A DNA stretch of 64,000 nucleotides, from the NCBI GenBank assembly GCA_009667805.1, contig CM019070.1, positions 52,934,451 to 52,998,450 of the forward strand, read 5' to 3'. The DNA is from Leptobrachium leishanense (lineage: Eukaryota > Chordata > Amphibia > Anura > Megophryidae). Below the pieces are notes generated by a model. It made no database searches and was not told the DNA's origin. It saw nothing but the letters and a program-made list of their open reading frames with translations. Shown here piece after piece: positions 12,501 through 22,295 of the stretch (within the stretch, counting starts at the first letter, position 1; each line of letters starts with the position of its first letter). The translations under genes and the position numbers were made by a program.

Positions 12501-15500
12501 GACGAGCACCTCTCCAGTAAGTGTCATTGGGCAAGACACCTAACGGTACATACTCGCCACCCAGGACATTCTTGAAAACGAGAGAAATCTCAATGTATCC
12601 TTCCTGGTAAAATACTTTCTCAAAAAAAACCAAAACCATAAAATACATTTGTACATTTTAATTAAAGCATAATGTTATTGTTGTCAACTCTATTAACTGT
12701 ACATTACACAGGCTTCCACACAGTACGTTCACGTGACCTTTGTGCATAGAAATGTGCATCCATGTTACCTGCAGTGGCTTCATTGTATCTTCAATGCTCC
12801 AATGATCTCAGTTTCCTTGGATGTTGGGTCTATAGTCTATCACTGCAAGGGTATTGAATTGGCTCCTTCGCAACCATGGTTGAGTATACTTGATGTTGAA
12901 ATCCTGCAGGAACCCAACATTGTGTAAACTCGATCTGATCATATTATGGAGCAATGCAAAGGGATTTTGTCTACTGGAAATTTTAATTTATTTGCAAATT
13001 TGGATTCATAATGTACTGGCTGGATGGAGTAGAGGTAACATCACTGCTCTATAACCGTGGAGACCCAGATTCGAATCCCGGCCAGAGCACCTCTCCAGTA
13101 AGTGTCCTTAGGCAAGACACCTAACGGTACATACTCGCACCACACAATATCGGCTGTGGAGTCCAGCGTTAACGTCTCTGCTCTTCGACCATGGAGAAGA
13201 AAGTCAAATCCCGTTCAGCACATCCCTCCAATACCACTGTGGAGAAGCAAGTCTCGACTTTACGAGAAGCGGGATCAACATAACCACCAGGTCGCTGATC
13301 TACAATCATGGAAAGACGACCCGATCCCACTCAGAAGACACCACTAGCGAGTGTCCTTGGGCAAGACACCCAACGATATGGATGCACCTATCTCACAAAA
13401 TTACTTGTACATCTCATAGATTGTAAATTCCCTTGGGAACAGGGACCCCCTAAATCAGGTCATTATCCATGTGTGGTATTCTGTGTGGTATTCAACTCCT
13501 TTATACCGATCTTGTAAAGCGCTGCAGAATTTGTGACCCTATATAAATAAAGGATAATAATAATATGCCCACAAATTTTCAGCTCTTTGGAAATGTCATG
13601 TTTGAACAGCTTGAGGTTCCATTTTTTTCCATCTAGGAAACACTGAGCTCCAGCTGTATTATTATAAAAGCAGTAGCGTTTTTCTTTTTTCTTCAAAATG
13701 TTTTTATTGGTTCAGGCACATACAAATTGTTAAGATACACACAGGGTTATTCAAAGAGATCCGAATTGCTGGCGAAAGGTAACCGAACAGTGAAATTCAG
13801 CGTACGGTTACCTTTCCTGGCCATTCGGCTATCCAGAGAGGAGGCAGTTTGCCAAATGTTGGCGAATTGCCTGCACATACGGTGGCTGTTCGAGGGCAGT
13901 GAAACCCCCATAGAGAAGCACTGCTTCGTCTATTCACAAAACAGCAGGGAAAAGTTGCCAAAATGCCCTGCCATTCGATGGTTTCATTCGACAGGTTTAT
14001 TCAGGAGAATCCCATAGGTTTCAATGTTAAAAATATTCCCGTTTTAATCCAATATCTAATAAACCGTTCATTATTTTATTCTGCGGTAAAAAGTCTCTTC
14101 ATTGTTAGATTTTTTTCAGATCTTTTGGGCATTTTTCGAGATTTTTTTGCAAAAAAAAATCATTTTTCCCTTTTTTTTTATTTTTTTTTAAAAGCGTTTT
14201 TTTTTTTCTGTAACAGGCCTTTTTATTATCATTCATTGGATCTTATATGTAAATTCCAGACATTTTCGTTCAGTAGTTTCTTTGCAAACAGCGTTTCACT
14301 TTTCAAACATTCAAGTGTACTGGCTTTTTTTGGTTTTTTTTCACTCCATTCGTCTGCGGTGTCGGGTTTTTCCGACGGCTGCTCTGCGCTGTGATCGGAG
14401 GCTGCTCGGGTTTCATCGGCGTGTTCGGTGCGGTTAATCCAGATGTTTTTTGCGGGTTTTGGTGTGCGTTCGGCAAGTTTTGCAGTGAGTGTTCGGCGGG
14501 TTTGCGGCGGCTTTGCCCTGCACTACGACGGCCCTGTGGTGCTTGCTGAATACACGCAGGGTCGCCAAATGGGATTACCAAATCGCACCGAATTGAAGAG
14601 AACGAAAAGTCACCGAACATGCAGTGACTTTTCGATTCTCTTTGAATAACCCTGATACTGTATCGCATGCAGTAGCACTTTTTGCTCTTCTTGTCAATTA
14701 AGCTGAAATGCTCAGCAAATGTTCAAATGCTTTTCTTTCTGGTGTTTTGATTGATTATGGTTAAAATCCTGTTTGTACTGTAGGTGTGTATTAAAGACGA
14801 GTAGCCACGCCGGGGTGGAAGGATACGTCATTCAGAATATCAAGAATCAGATAGATATTGCACTCAAGGTGAGACTTCATGCGTCTTGCCTCCATACTTA
14901 CCATAGGAATACATTTAAGAGAAGCTTCCCATGGTGAGATGCCATCATTTCTGTAAAAGCAAAGCTGTATAAAGTAAAATATATATTTTGCAGAGACTTT
15001 GCTTCGGAGTTAAACCATCATTTTCTCTACAATTTTCAGGGTGGAACCAACAATAATTGTTTTGTGGGACCTCGACTGATTCCACTTCTCCACATCGTGC
15101 TGTCATTACCAGATGGAGCAGAAACAGACCTCCTTCAAACCTCAGACCGGTAAGAGGATGGTTTGAAAGCCGTCTTGCTAGGCACTGTTGTGTCATATAA
15201 TTACATAGGCCAAAATCAGACGTGCGTCCATTGAGTTCAGCCTTTCACACAACACCTACTGCTGTTGATCCAAAAGAAGGCAAAAAAAAGTCTGAAGCGC
15301 TCGCTAAAGTGTAACATACTGGGAAAGATTCCTACTTGGCCACAGATGGCATCAGATTTCTCCTTGGATCAAGCAGCCTTTTTTTACCCACATATTAAAT
15401 TTTATAACCCCTAATATTATGTTTTTGCAGGAAGCCATCCAGTCGTTGTTTAAAAGTCTGTAAAGTTTCTGACCCAACCACCTCAACAGGCAGAGAATTC

Positions 15501-18500
15501 CACAGCTTTATTGTTCTCACTGTAAACAAAACCTTTCCTATGCATTAGTGTCATTTTGTAAATGTATTTAAAGTGACTCTGTTATGCCCTAAATGAACGT
15601 TGACTTGATAGGTTTACACAATGTATAGATTACATTTAAGTCTCTAACGGCTAGCTCATGTACAGTAAGTCCCTGCTAAGTATGACCCCCTCTCCCATAC
15701 AAACACCTCACAGTCAAATTTTAGACACAGAAGATTTAACAGACCACTGTGGCAGCAGAGAGAGATTGAGTAAAGCTGGAGAGCCAATACTAAAGAAAAG
15801 ACTGGTCACACACCATTGTTGCTTGAGAAAGGTCCTGTGCTAGACCGAAACATTGCCACTGTCCCTATTAAACGCTCCATAGCATGCCATGCCTGGTGTG
15901 GCTATATTTTCTTTGCTATTGGATTTACTCCTGGGTTGGCGACCCTGGGCTGCTGGAACCCTGGCTGGTGCAGTGTATCGCCATATCTGCTCCTCTGGCT
16001 GTAATGAAAGCTGGAGAGCCAGCATATAGGAAATTCTCCTTTTCTCTGAAGCTAGTCTGTGACTACCTACTGTGTCAAAGAAACTAATGTCCTCAGAGAG
16101 GTACTCGCTACTTGAGGTTGGATGCATGCCATAACAAGATGCTCGCAGCACCCTCCGTGTTTGTCGGAATCAGACCATGGAGCTGGTGTATTGTGTAGTT
16201 TCCTATATAGCATCTGGCATTCTAATCTCCCATTGATCAATCAATACTCAGAGCTTGTGAGGTGTTACTGGAAAGACCTTTTAGTGACTTCTGACCCTTT
16301 TATTGGCTCCTTTCCATCAACCTAAACAGAGCAGATGCATAAAACATTAACCATTCCGTATCATTGGTTTTATCTAAACCGTTAAAGGTCCGATGCTCCT
16401 ATAGCAATGGGAATTGACGAGGTAATGATAGCGTTTGGCATGGCAGCTGTTATGGCAAACTTTGTTGTCCCCCCCCCCCCCCGATGTTGCTGAACTATCA
16501 GGGTTATTCAGAGAAAGGTGAGACTCAGGAGAACTGGCAGGAGAAGAGAATCTAGACCAAATAGATGATTTTGAAAGTGAGATAAATGGGTCAATTTTTC
16601 TGGTTAGGCTATTTTGACCTAGAATATTCACTTCTCCTGCCAATTCCTCTGATGTCACCCTTTAGTGACTAGACCTGTATGACTTCCATGCTTCTCCCAA
16701 AGAGAAATGAGGCAAGGCACTCAAGAAACCACCAGGAACCTACGTGGCTCCAGGGGAGTCCCAGTGGGCCAATTCCAGTGATAAACCATGTCAATGGCCA
16801 TATCTGGCCGAAACGATGTTGCCAATGTTCAACTAATAAAGCTGCCACTATTTCACCACCAGCGATTCCTTATTTTTCTCAATCCCCATGATCCTCTGGC
16901 CAGCTTTTCCATTCAAAGAATTCTGGGAAGTGTAGGCAACCAACAATGGGTGATGGGGTGGGGTAAGGGTCGGAGTTTGACATCCCTGCTCTGGGGCTAA
17001 TACTGTTGCGAGTGGAGGGATTAAATATTACCCCCCCCTTGACACACGCCCCTTTGCACCTACCCTCTTGTTTTAACCTCATATTTTTTTGTAACGCTCA
17101 CCTTCAGTCCAGTGCTGGCTGGGAGAGCTGTGTGCCTCGGACATTTAGCTCATGAGATGAGAGAATTAAAGCCAGTTGGGAAGCTTAGATTTTATTTCTG
17201 CTGTTGGCGTCCTTTAAAGCGTTTTATATGAAAGCCCTAGCTTTGGAGATACAGCTCGGCTATTACGGAATATCGAGCATGCCTGGGGGACTCTTTCGGA
17301 TTATGAACGTGGCTTTCATTGAGCGGTTATTTCTGACCCTGCCAGCCATATGTGATGTCCACCCATTACTTGGGAACAGATTTTTACTAAAGAATCTCTT
17401 TGTCCACTTTACAAGTAAACGCTGCTTACACATATAAGTCCACCCCATATCCCACTGCATAAAGGTAAGAGGACAAATGCAAAGCATGATGCATACGCAA
17501 AATACAGGAGACTGTATACACAGCAGAAACATGACTCTATTATTTGGATTGAGATGCTTGGACAGTTTTATTAAACTCACATTGGTTATGAATGATCTAT
17601 GTCTGTATACACAATACTTAATCTGTTTCCTTCATCGGTTTTCATTTTCTGTTTAAGAATAATGGCGTCCCTGAACCTGTTGAGATACGTATTTATTAGA
17701 GACAAAGAGGTAGACAATGAAGTAAGTGATTTTTCTTTCACCCTGCATTGCTTTCATATATTTCTTTTAATACTGTAACTGGGGAAACCAGTGGACACGA
17801 AAACAAGATCTGAATATATGCAAAAACCCTCACAGGTATTTTTTTTTTAAATTTGTTTTTCTTTCACATAATGTTTTGAGTCTTAATCTGCATTCATTCC
17901 TCATTCCTTCACTCCTTTGTTGTTTTTGTGTAAAAAGAAAAAAAAATTAAAATTTTTGAGTCGTAAACTGTATTCACTACTTTGTTGGTTTCTCCCCCCC
18001 CCCCAAACCCCTGTCAGGATCTAATGGTTTTATGGAAAAACACTTTCCATTACACACTCTTGAAAAATGTATGAAGCATCCATACATTGCATTTTTACAG
18101 TCGGTGAGCTTGTCTGACAGGCAGGGCTCCCTCTGCTGGGCAAAAAGTGCGACTGCTTGTATAATTCAGCTTGGGCTCCCATGTGTCTACTGTCGTAAAA
18201 ACAGAATTCCAAGCTGCTCAAAACAGTTCCAGCACATCTTCTGACAGATGTGCTAAAGGTTTAGAAACATTATTGAGCCCATTTGCAAATGAATTTAGTT
18301 TGCAAAAAATTAAATTCTTTTGCATTGTTTTAGACTGTAACCACATCAAATTTACTCGATCTCGGGCTCCTGTAGGAGATTTTTTTATTTATTTATATTT
18401 ACAGATTCAGGCAACATGACCAGTGCAATAAACAAACATAAGTAACAGCAATGTGCTCCCCTTATAAAGAAAACAGTAGACCAAAGAAGCAAAGCAATAC

Positions 18501-20558
18501 GGCAATATGACATTAGGGGTAGAGGTTCATAATGTCACTCAGGGACAGACCCCAAAAATTGTAACAAAGTCAAGTGTTGAGAGGGCGGCAATAGTGGAGG
18601 ACCTGATCAAGAATGAGTCATATACCAACATGTATATTCAAAAATCGGCATATAGTTTAGAGAGAACATGGTCCAGTAAATATAACATGAAAGTTTTCCA
18701 TACATCAAAGAATTTCTTCACCTTGTCCTCCTTATTAATTAGTTTTCCACCCAATCATGCTTAAAAATGGCATAAAAGTGCGAGTAAAACATGCAAAATG
18801 TAGGGGGAGAGGGGGAAATCGAGTGAGTTAGAATGGCTTTTTTAGCGGTTGCAGAGAGAGCACTTGGACAACGTACTTGCTTCATGGTCAGAAAGACTGT
18901 TAAATAAGGCCCAGTCCGGGGTAGTAGCTGCAGGAGCTTTTGATGATTGAGTATACTCGAATGGGTTAAATTCAGTACAATTAAAAGAAAATCCTTAACT
19001 GGAAGAACATTAGAATAATGAAAATTTCATTTGAAATGAAGGTTACAAAACCTATTGTATATTCTGCTTGTTCTTTACAGACTGGTGTGTGGACAGAACT
19101 TCATCGAATTGAACAAGACTTTCTAAAACCTCTTCACACAGGGCTAAATCTGTCCAGAGCCCACTACGAAGCAGAATTAAGGAGCACAAATGAAAAGAAG
19201 AAAGGTGAGAAATGAGTCATTTAAAACACAGATTTTTGCACCTTTTCAAAAACAGAAATCTGTTAAACGCAGGCTATTTTTATTTCTCGATGATCTCAAA
19301 CACACGTATTCTGTTTAAGGCACCCACTCCAAGAAGCCAGTCTGTACAGTGACAGCTGGAGGGGAAATGTTACCGGACATGACCCCAGAAATGCAGCTCC
19401 AGGTATGTGTTTTGAATCCATACATATGAAACCGTATCTTTTCAACATGCGATTTCACACTATCAGGGTTACTCAAAGAGAATCGAAAAGTCACCGCACG
19501 TTCGGTGACTTTTCGTTCTCTTCAATTCGATGCAAATCGGCTTTCCCATTTCGGCCATCCTGCGGTGTATTCAGCAAGCACCACAGGGCTCTCGAAGTGC
19601 AGGGAAAAGCTGCCGAAACCCTGGCGAATGCATGCCAAAAACCTGTAAAAACATCTGGATTAACCTGTCGAAGACGCCGGAAAAACCCGAGCAGGAGCCG
19701 ATCACACACAGCGAAGCCTCCGGAAAAAGCCAACAAAAGCTAACATCGCAGAAGAAGGCAGTGAATAAATTAGGAAAACCGTTTGCATGAATGATTGAAA
19801 AGTGAAACGCTGTTTGCAAAGAAACTACTGAGCGAAAATGTCAGAAATTTACATATGAGGTCCAGGGAATGATAATAAAAAGGGCTGTTACAGAAAAAAT
19901 TCCAAAAAAAATTCGGACTTTTTAAAAAAATCCAGAAAAATGCTTAAAATATCCTAAAAAATCTATAAATAGAGACTCTTTACTGCAGAATTTTATAATG
20001 AACGGTTTATTAGATATTTAATTAAAACGGGAATATTTTTAACATTGAAGCCTATGGGATTCTCCTGAATAAACCTGCCGAATTAAACCACCGAATGGCA
20101 GGGAATTTCGGGAACCTTTCACTGCTGGTTTGTGTTCTCTGAATAGCCGAAGCAGTGCTTTTTTTATGGTGATTTCACTGCCCTCGAACAGGCACCAAAT
20201 GTGCAGGCAATTCGTCAGGATTTGGCATATTGCCTGCTCTCTGAATAGCCGAATGGCCAAGAAAGGTAACCGAACGCTGATTTTCAGTGTTCGGTTACCT
20301 TTCCCCAGCCATTCGGATCTCTTTGAATAATCCTGTATGTTTTTCGAAGCTATGTTTTTATTTATGCAGAAACGTGTAATGCCGTTGTAGACTAGTTAAT
20401 CGAAACAACATTAATTGTATTTGACGTTTTAGGTTCTACAGTCAGCTCTTTTCACATTCGATTTAATGGAAAGTGTTCTTGCCAGAGTAGAGGAACTCGT
20501 TGAAGCGAAACTAAAATCTGCATCGGAGGAGAAAATTGGGTCAAGTAAAGATGTTTAG
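3532..20558 (+). CDS. GLMN: Glomulin (GLMN), C-terminal 275 residues in ten exons
   Basis: Joined coding exons: 3532-3562, 3642-3731, 12190-12231, 12306-12379, 14784-14868, 15040-15149, 17658-17721, 19081-19204, 19320-19402, 20433-20558. Every junction is GT-AG and the phases fit throughout, giving 275 residues to a TAG stop. The product matches, from memory, the C-terminal part of human glomulin (about 594 aa), with segments such as SALFTFDLMESVLARVEEL, TELHRIEQDFLKPLH and KVMTLCP nearly identical. Glomulin is a HEAT-like helical protein that binds the RING of RBX1 and blocks E2 recruitment to cullin-RING ubiquitin ligases; its C-terminal half is the RBX1-binding part. The earlier exons must lie left of the window, since nothing matching them was found in 1-3531. 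Intron 3732-12189 is 8.5 kb and full of transposons. The gene converges with SPO16. Confidence 0.97.
3642..3731 (+). CDS. GLMN: GLMN coding exon b (90 bp)
   Basis: Acceptor TTTGTAG, donor GTAAGT. Thirty whole codons starting ELLESSLLRVEND; the same number of residues as the human segment, phase 0 at both ends. Confidence 0.95.
3915..4782. mobile_element. MITE family 'GGCTAGGGTCAGACGAGCG', copy 1 (host of a nested copy)
   Basis: Terminal inverted repeats GGATAGGGTCAGACGAGCGC and GCGCTCGTCTGACCCGAGTC. It is split at 4282 by a second copy of the same family (4283-4731). The spliced-out element corresponds to the uninterrupted copy at 37983-38385. There is no transposase; the TWA-type 3-bp target duplications of the family suggest PIF/Harbinger-like mobilisation (inference). 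Confidence 0.88.
4283..4731. mobile_element. MITE family 'GGCTAGGG', copy 2, nested in copy 1
   Basis: Starts GGCTAGGGTCAGACGAGCG and ends CGCTCGTCTGACAGCAGCC, 449 bp. Flanked on both sides by TAA (4280-4282 and 4732-4734), a 3-bp target duplication inside copy 1. Confidence 0.9.
4801..5059. mobile_element. TTAA-flanked MITE ('CCCTTCACTGCTGAG' family)
   Basis: 259 bp with ends CCCCTTCACTGCTGAG and CTCAGCAGTGAAAGGG, flanked by TTAA at 4797-4800 and 5060-5063. TTAA duplications with CCC ends are typical of piggyBac-type elements (Kolobok also uses TTAA). The centre holds an inverted pair around GGTTTGGTATCATTGGAAAG that recurs in other members of the family. Confidence 0.85.
5260..5833. mobile_element. 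LTR-like repeat copy (solo LTR) with inserted LINE/SINE tail
   Basis: Similar to 8372-8865 over most of its length (GGAGGTTACCTT near the start; CCCTCAATGACCTTCCC near the end). It is interrupted at about 5380-5453 by the reverse of the SINE/L2 tail. The edges are worn, and no coding region accompanies it. Confidence 0.6.
5380..5453 (-). mobile_element. Isolated SINE/L2 tail, reverse orientation
   Basis: Reverse complement of the tail containing GAGAAATCTCAATGTATCCT, followed by the A-rich TAAATAAA end. No tRNA head is attached, so it is a 5'-truncated L2 or SINE insertion. Confidence 0.75.
6120..6393. mobile_element. TTAA-flanked MITE, worn copy
   Basis: Begins CCCGTTTACTGCTGAGGACG after TTAA (6116-6119) and ends CTCAGCAG before TTAA (6394-6397). 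It carries the family core CCTTTCCAATGATACCAAAC. Confidence 0.75.
6408..6612 (+). mobile_element. tRNA-derived SINE with L2-type tail, copy 1
   Basis: The head CCGGCTGGGTGGAGTAGAGG acts as an A-box-like start, and GTGTTCGATCCC about 50 bp later resembles a tRNA B box. The body AGTGTCCTTGGGCAAGACAC follows, then the tail ACTTGAAAACGAGAGAAATC...TTCCTGGTAAAATACTTT. It lies directly right of the TTAA element. Confidence 0.85.
6613..7750. other. GLMN intron, no supported gene
   Basis: Short open frames at 6668-6916 and 7187-7420 have no recognisable protein family or splice context. A GTGTGT run lies near 7482. The pair AACGTTTCAGTCCAACC (about 7624) and GGTTGGACTGAAATGTT (about 7662) forms an imperfect hairpin. 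Looks like decayed repeat DNA. Confidence 0.5.
7751..8161. mobile_element. TTAA-flanked MITE ('CCTCCCTGGCGGT' family), copy 1
   Basis: 411 bp, ends CCTCCCTGGTGGT and ACCGCCAGGGAGG, flanked by TTAA at 7747-7750 and 8162-8165. Interior GAGTGTGGCTCGGGGTTA motifs form repeated hairpins. Related copies: 45044-45427 and the fragment before 48870. Confidence 0.9.
8372..8865. mobile_element. Solo LTR, 494 bp, with 4-bp target duplication
   Basis: Starts TGTGGGGGTATCTC and ends CTTATGTCACA, so it has TG...CA termini, flanked by GTAT at 8368-8371 and 8866-8869. An AATAAAAC lies inside. No primer-binding site or gag/pol was seen nearby, so this is a solo LTR; the element family is not identified. Confidence 0.75.
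9575..11187 (+). mobile_element. Tc1/mariner transposon, complete ends, dead
   Basis: 1613 bp with about 28-bp perfect inverted ends beginning CAGTTGTGTTCAAAATTATT, flanked by TA at 9573-9574 and 11188-11189, the invariant Tc1/mariner target site. It carries a broken DD34E transposase gene. It sits in the large GLMN intron. Confidence 0.97.
9948..10969 (+). pseudogene. Tc1-type transposase pseudogene
   Basis: The frame opens with MVKSREWSRKTREEVI, and a paired-like helix-turn-helix DNA-binding region follows. The reading frame changes near 10260, again near 10310 and again near 10510, so at least three indels separate the pieces. The catalytic block is visible: Asp in WTDETK, Asp in QQDNDPKH and Glu in PIENLWWDL, with 34 residues between the second Asp and the Glu, i.e. 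DD34E. The last piece runs to a stop at 10969. A functional product is not possible from this copy, though the catalytic residues are kept and the ends are intact. Confidence 0.95.
11229..11378 (+). other. Unexplained exon-like open frame in the GLMN intron
   Basis: An open stretch bounded by TTTTCAG and GTAATA. After one leading base it reads 49 codons, ending VSALYPNFKKIYPGMLSMFQ, and leaves two bases. It does not fit between GLMN exons b and c, which join in phase 0 and already match the human length. It lies just after the Tc1 end. It may be an exon of an unknown nested gene, a captured pseudogene piece, or part of an old transposase. Confidence 0.35.
11868..12025. repeat. 'AGAATTCTGGGAATTGTAG' interspersed repeat, copy 1
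   Basis: About 160 bp with AGAGATCTCAAACTCTGG at one end and GCGTTTGAGATCCCTGC at the other, i.e. imperfect inverted ends, and the internal core TTCAAAGAATTCTGGGAATT. Copies occur at about 16845, 24171, 28655, 30570 and 43490. Looks like a hAT-type MITE (inference from the ends). Confidence 0.65.
12190..12231 (+). CDS. GLMN: GLMN coding exon c (42 bp)
   Basis: Acceptor CCCCCCAG, donor GTAAGC. Fourteen codons, SLVKVMTLCPFENL, a strongly conserved glomulin segment. It follows the 8.5-kb intron. Confidence 0.94.
12306..12379 (+). CDS. GLMN: GLMN coding exon d (74 bp)
   Basis: Acceptor TTTTGTAG, donor GTAAAT. Encodes RKTSLKMLQLLIDKFGAEGK then YTLF, ending with two bases of an Arg codon. Confidence 0.95.
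12429..12624 (+). mobile_element. tRNA-derived SINE with L2-type tail, copy 2
   Basis: Nearly identical to 6408-6612: head CCGGCTGGGTGGAGTAGAGG, B-box-like GGGTTCGATCCC, body, and the tail ending TTCCTGGTAAAATACTTTCT. Located 50 bp after GLMN exon d. Confidence 0.87.
13014..13563 (+). mobile_element. Composite SINE: repeated tRNA-like units, different 3' tail
   Basis: Begins with the same head (ACTGGCTGGATGGAGTAGAGG, B-box-like GATTCGAATCCC) and body as copies 1 and 2. After ACGGTACATACTCGC it continues with two more diverged tRNA-like stretches (about 13150-13215 and 13270-13335), a second copy of the AGTGTCCTTGGGCAAGACAC body, and then TAGATTGTAAATTCCC...AAAGCGCTGCAGAATT...CTATATAAATAAA. 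The last part resembles the 3' end of the LINE remnant at 63.5 kb rather than the L2-type tail. Confidence 0.7.
13742..14654. mobile_element. Long MITE family 'CAGGGTTATTCAAAGAGA', copy 1
   Basis: 913 bp with inverted ends CAGGGTTATTCAAAGAGATC and TTCTCTTTGAATAACCCTG. The flanks are ACA and ATA, so the 3-bp duplication is imperfect. Open frames inside (e.g. 14303-14668) are not conserved as proteins between copies. Confidence 0.85.
14784..14868 (+). CDS. GLMN: GLMN coding exon e (85 bp)
   Basis: Acceptor ACTGTAG, donor GTGAGA. One base completes Arg, then 28 codons including HAGVEGYVIQNIKNQID, close to the human residues. Confidence 0.96.
15040..15149 (+). CDS. GLMN: GLMN coding exon f (110 bp)
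   Basis: Acceptor TTTTCAG, donor GTAAGA. Encodes GPRLIPLLHIVLSLPDGAET followed by DLLQTSDR, ending in phase 2. Confidence 0.96.
15203..15565 (-). mobile_element. CR1 LINE 3' fragment, reverse
   Basis: The reverse complement matches the 3' end of the 39-43 kb element: the coding end with AATTCTCTGCCTGTTGAGG, then the UTR with GGATCAACAGCAGTAGGT. It lies 54 bases after GLMN exon f. Confidence 0.85.
16499..16660. mobile_element. Short palindromic MITE, worn copy
   Basis: Begins CAGGGTTATTCAGAGAAAGG. The inner arms contain GGCTATTTTGACCTAGAAT, as in the copies at 22700 and 46870. The right end is degraded. Confidence 0.65.
17658..17721 (+). CDS. GLMN: GLMN coding exon g (64 bp)
   Basis: Acceptor GTTTAAG, donor GTAAGT. 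Encodes IMASLNLLRYVFIRDKEVDN then E after completing Arg. Confidence 0.95.
19081..19204 (+). CDS. GLMN: GLMN coding exon h (124 bp)
   Basis: Acceptor CTTTACAG, donor GTGAGA. Encodes TGVWTELHRIEQDFLKPLHT, then GLNLSRAHYEAELR and a Lys-rich end; phase 1 at its end. Confidence 0.97.
19320..19402 (+). CDS. GLMN: GLMN coding exon i (83 bp)
   Basis: Acceptor GTTTAAG, donor GTATGT. Encodes CTVTAGGEMLPDMTPEMQLQ after a short, variable start. The following intron (1030 bp) is mostly a single MITE. Confidence 0.96.
19464..20335. mobile_element. Long MITE family 'CAGGGTTATTCAAAGAGA', copy 2
   Basis: 872 bp, opposite orientation to copy 1, with TAT on both sides (19461-19463 and 20336-20338) as target duplication. 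It makes up about 85% of the last GLMN intron. Confidence 0.9.
20433..20558 (+). CDS. GLMN: GLMN terminal coding exon j (126 bp)
   Basis: Acceptor GTTTTAG. Encodes VLQSALFTFDLMESVLARVE, then a Lys/Ser tail ending SSKDV and a TAG stop at 20556-20558. The last residues differ from the human end, as expected for a free C-terminus. Confidence 0.97.
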   Translation, partial: VLQSALFTFDLMESVLARVEELVEAKLKSASEEKIGSSKDV

Positions 20559-20594
20559 CTTTTTATGTTCTTTATTTATAATTATGTTCTAGGC

Positions 20595-20600
20595 AATAAA
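20595..20600 (+). promoter_or_regulatory. GLMN: GLMN polyadenylation signal AATAAA
   Basis: A canonical AATAAA lies 37 bases after the stop, implying a very short 3' UTR. An alternative longer UTR cannot be excluded. Confidence 0.7.
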
Positions 20601-20764
20601 TAATTTGCAAAATGTTGACAATAAGACTTTTGTTAACTGCCTTCAAAAACCCTTTTCTATTTGCACATAACGGTTTAGGATTATACAACTTTTATTAGGT
20701 TTTTTTATGGGACTAACGCATTCTGTATACTTATTGACATTATATTATGACATCATCATGACAT

Positions 20765-20842
20765 GATACCTAGGACATACTTGAAAACAAGAGAAATCTC
20801 AATGTATTCTTCCTGGTAAAATACGTTATAAATAAATAAATG
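20765..20842 (+). mobile_element. Isolated SINE/L2 tail
   Basis: Contains GAGAAATCTCAATGTATTCT, TCCTGGTAAAATACG, and a terminal ATAAATAAATAA. No head is present. Confidence 0.75.
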
Positions 20843-21867
20843 ATTTAAGGGTTTATAAAAAGTCTGAAAGAATCAAAAATATGCTCTATACAGTTTGCAG
20901 AGTGCCAAGGGGGGAGTCTTGCCCATGTTTCACTCAAGTTCCTTATGGCTTCCTGCCGTGTGGTTACCTTCTTCCCTGACACGATCTTTTGATTTGACAC
21001 CTAGGGCACTAGAAGCCTTAGTATATATTGTGATGTCTATGAAGGAAGGATTGCGATGACTCCAGAGGGTCTCTGTTGCTCAGAGGACATTCCACCAAAC
21101 TCTTCTGCCAGAACTTTTTTATTTGGATGCTCCAGTCTCGTGCCTCTTTGTTTTATACCTGTGTATGAATCTGGATCATAGGTCAGACCCGAAGAACCTG
21201 CCTTTTATCCCAAACCAATATCCTCCATCTATTCTTCGGTTTGATTCCTGAACTATTGTTCTCTGCTGCCTGCCTGGACCTTCAATCTGCTCCACAGTAC
21301 AGGTCTACTACATACCTTATGAACCTGATATCTCCTACTCTCCTGCTCATTGCCGGGTCACATCAGTAGGTGGTGGCTGCAGTTGTGCGCTATACGACTC
21401 GAGACCTTGTTGCTGCAGTGAATAGGTACTGAGTGCATGGAGACCAGCGACCTCCTTGCAAATAGGGCTGGGCGATTCTTTAGAATTTTCATGATTAAAA
21501 TAGTTTAAGGTTGACCTTGGTTTTACTATCAAGAAAATCAAGGAATCTGGATAATTAAATGTCAGAGAGGAACGTCTGAGCATCCGCAAAGCTGACTGGT
21601 TCTGCAGGGCCCTGACAAAACTGTCGCCTCTGCTCTGCTAATAGACAGACGTTCCTACGTTTAAAAAATCTAGATGCCTGTATAAATGGCTCACTCTCTT
21701 AAAATGCTCCATCCATATATTTGCAAGTGGTTGCAGACAAAAATTGCCATGGTTCACAAACAGGAAAAAACAACACGCCAGCGCACTGTTCCTAGTTCAA
21801 GTGATGTTTCAACGGTGTATTGCCGTGTAACTTGCACTGCTTTACCTAGATACATTTTGGCGTTGGC
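20843..21867. other. Intergenic stretch between GLMN and SPO16, no gene seen
   Basis: No exon-like conservation or long open frame with a recognisable product was found. The open frames here are short and unsupported. Confidence 0.5.
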
Positions 21868-21870
21868 TTA

Positions 21871-22295
21871 GGCTAGGGTCAGACGAGCGCAGTGCGAACG
21901 CGCGTGCAGGCGCACTTGATCACGGCCGCACTAGCAGCAGATGACAGGCAATGACGGCCAATATACGAAGTACGGTCGCACAAAAGTCCGGCTGCGCAAC
22001 GCAAGTGGAAAATGAACGCATTTTTTCGAGAACGTGATACCGCTAGTACTGACGTACAGAGTGCGCTGCGTCCGCTAGCGGCGTGTGTGCGTGATTGGGA
22101 GACGTCAGACGCTGCTAATGTCCGGCCAACATAACGTCCAGATGCACAAAGTGTTTTATTGATGATCCGTACAAAATCACGGATGCAAATGCGCATCGTA
22201 TGACCGCTATCGCGTACTCCGTGAAAAAATGCGTCCATTCGTTCGAACGCACTTTTTCACAGACAACGTGAAAATGCGTTCGTCTGACCCTAGCC
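21871..22295. mobile_element. MITE family 'GGCTAGGG', copy 3
   Basis: 425 bp, GGCTAGGGTCAGACGAGCGC...GTTCGTCTGACCCTAGCC, with TTA at 21868-21870 and 22296-22298. Confidence 0.92.

Noticed and set aside
14303..14668. - strand frame of 121 codons and similar frames at 19405-19819
   Set aside because: Inside the long MITE family; the frames are not conserved between the three copies and resemble no transposase.
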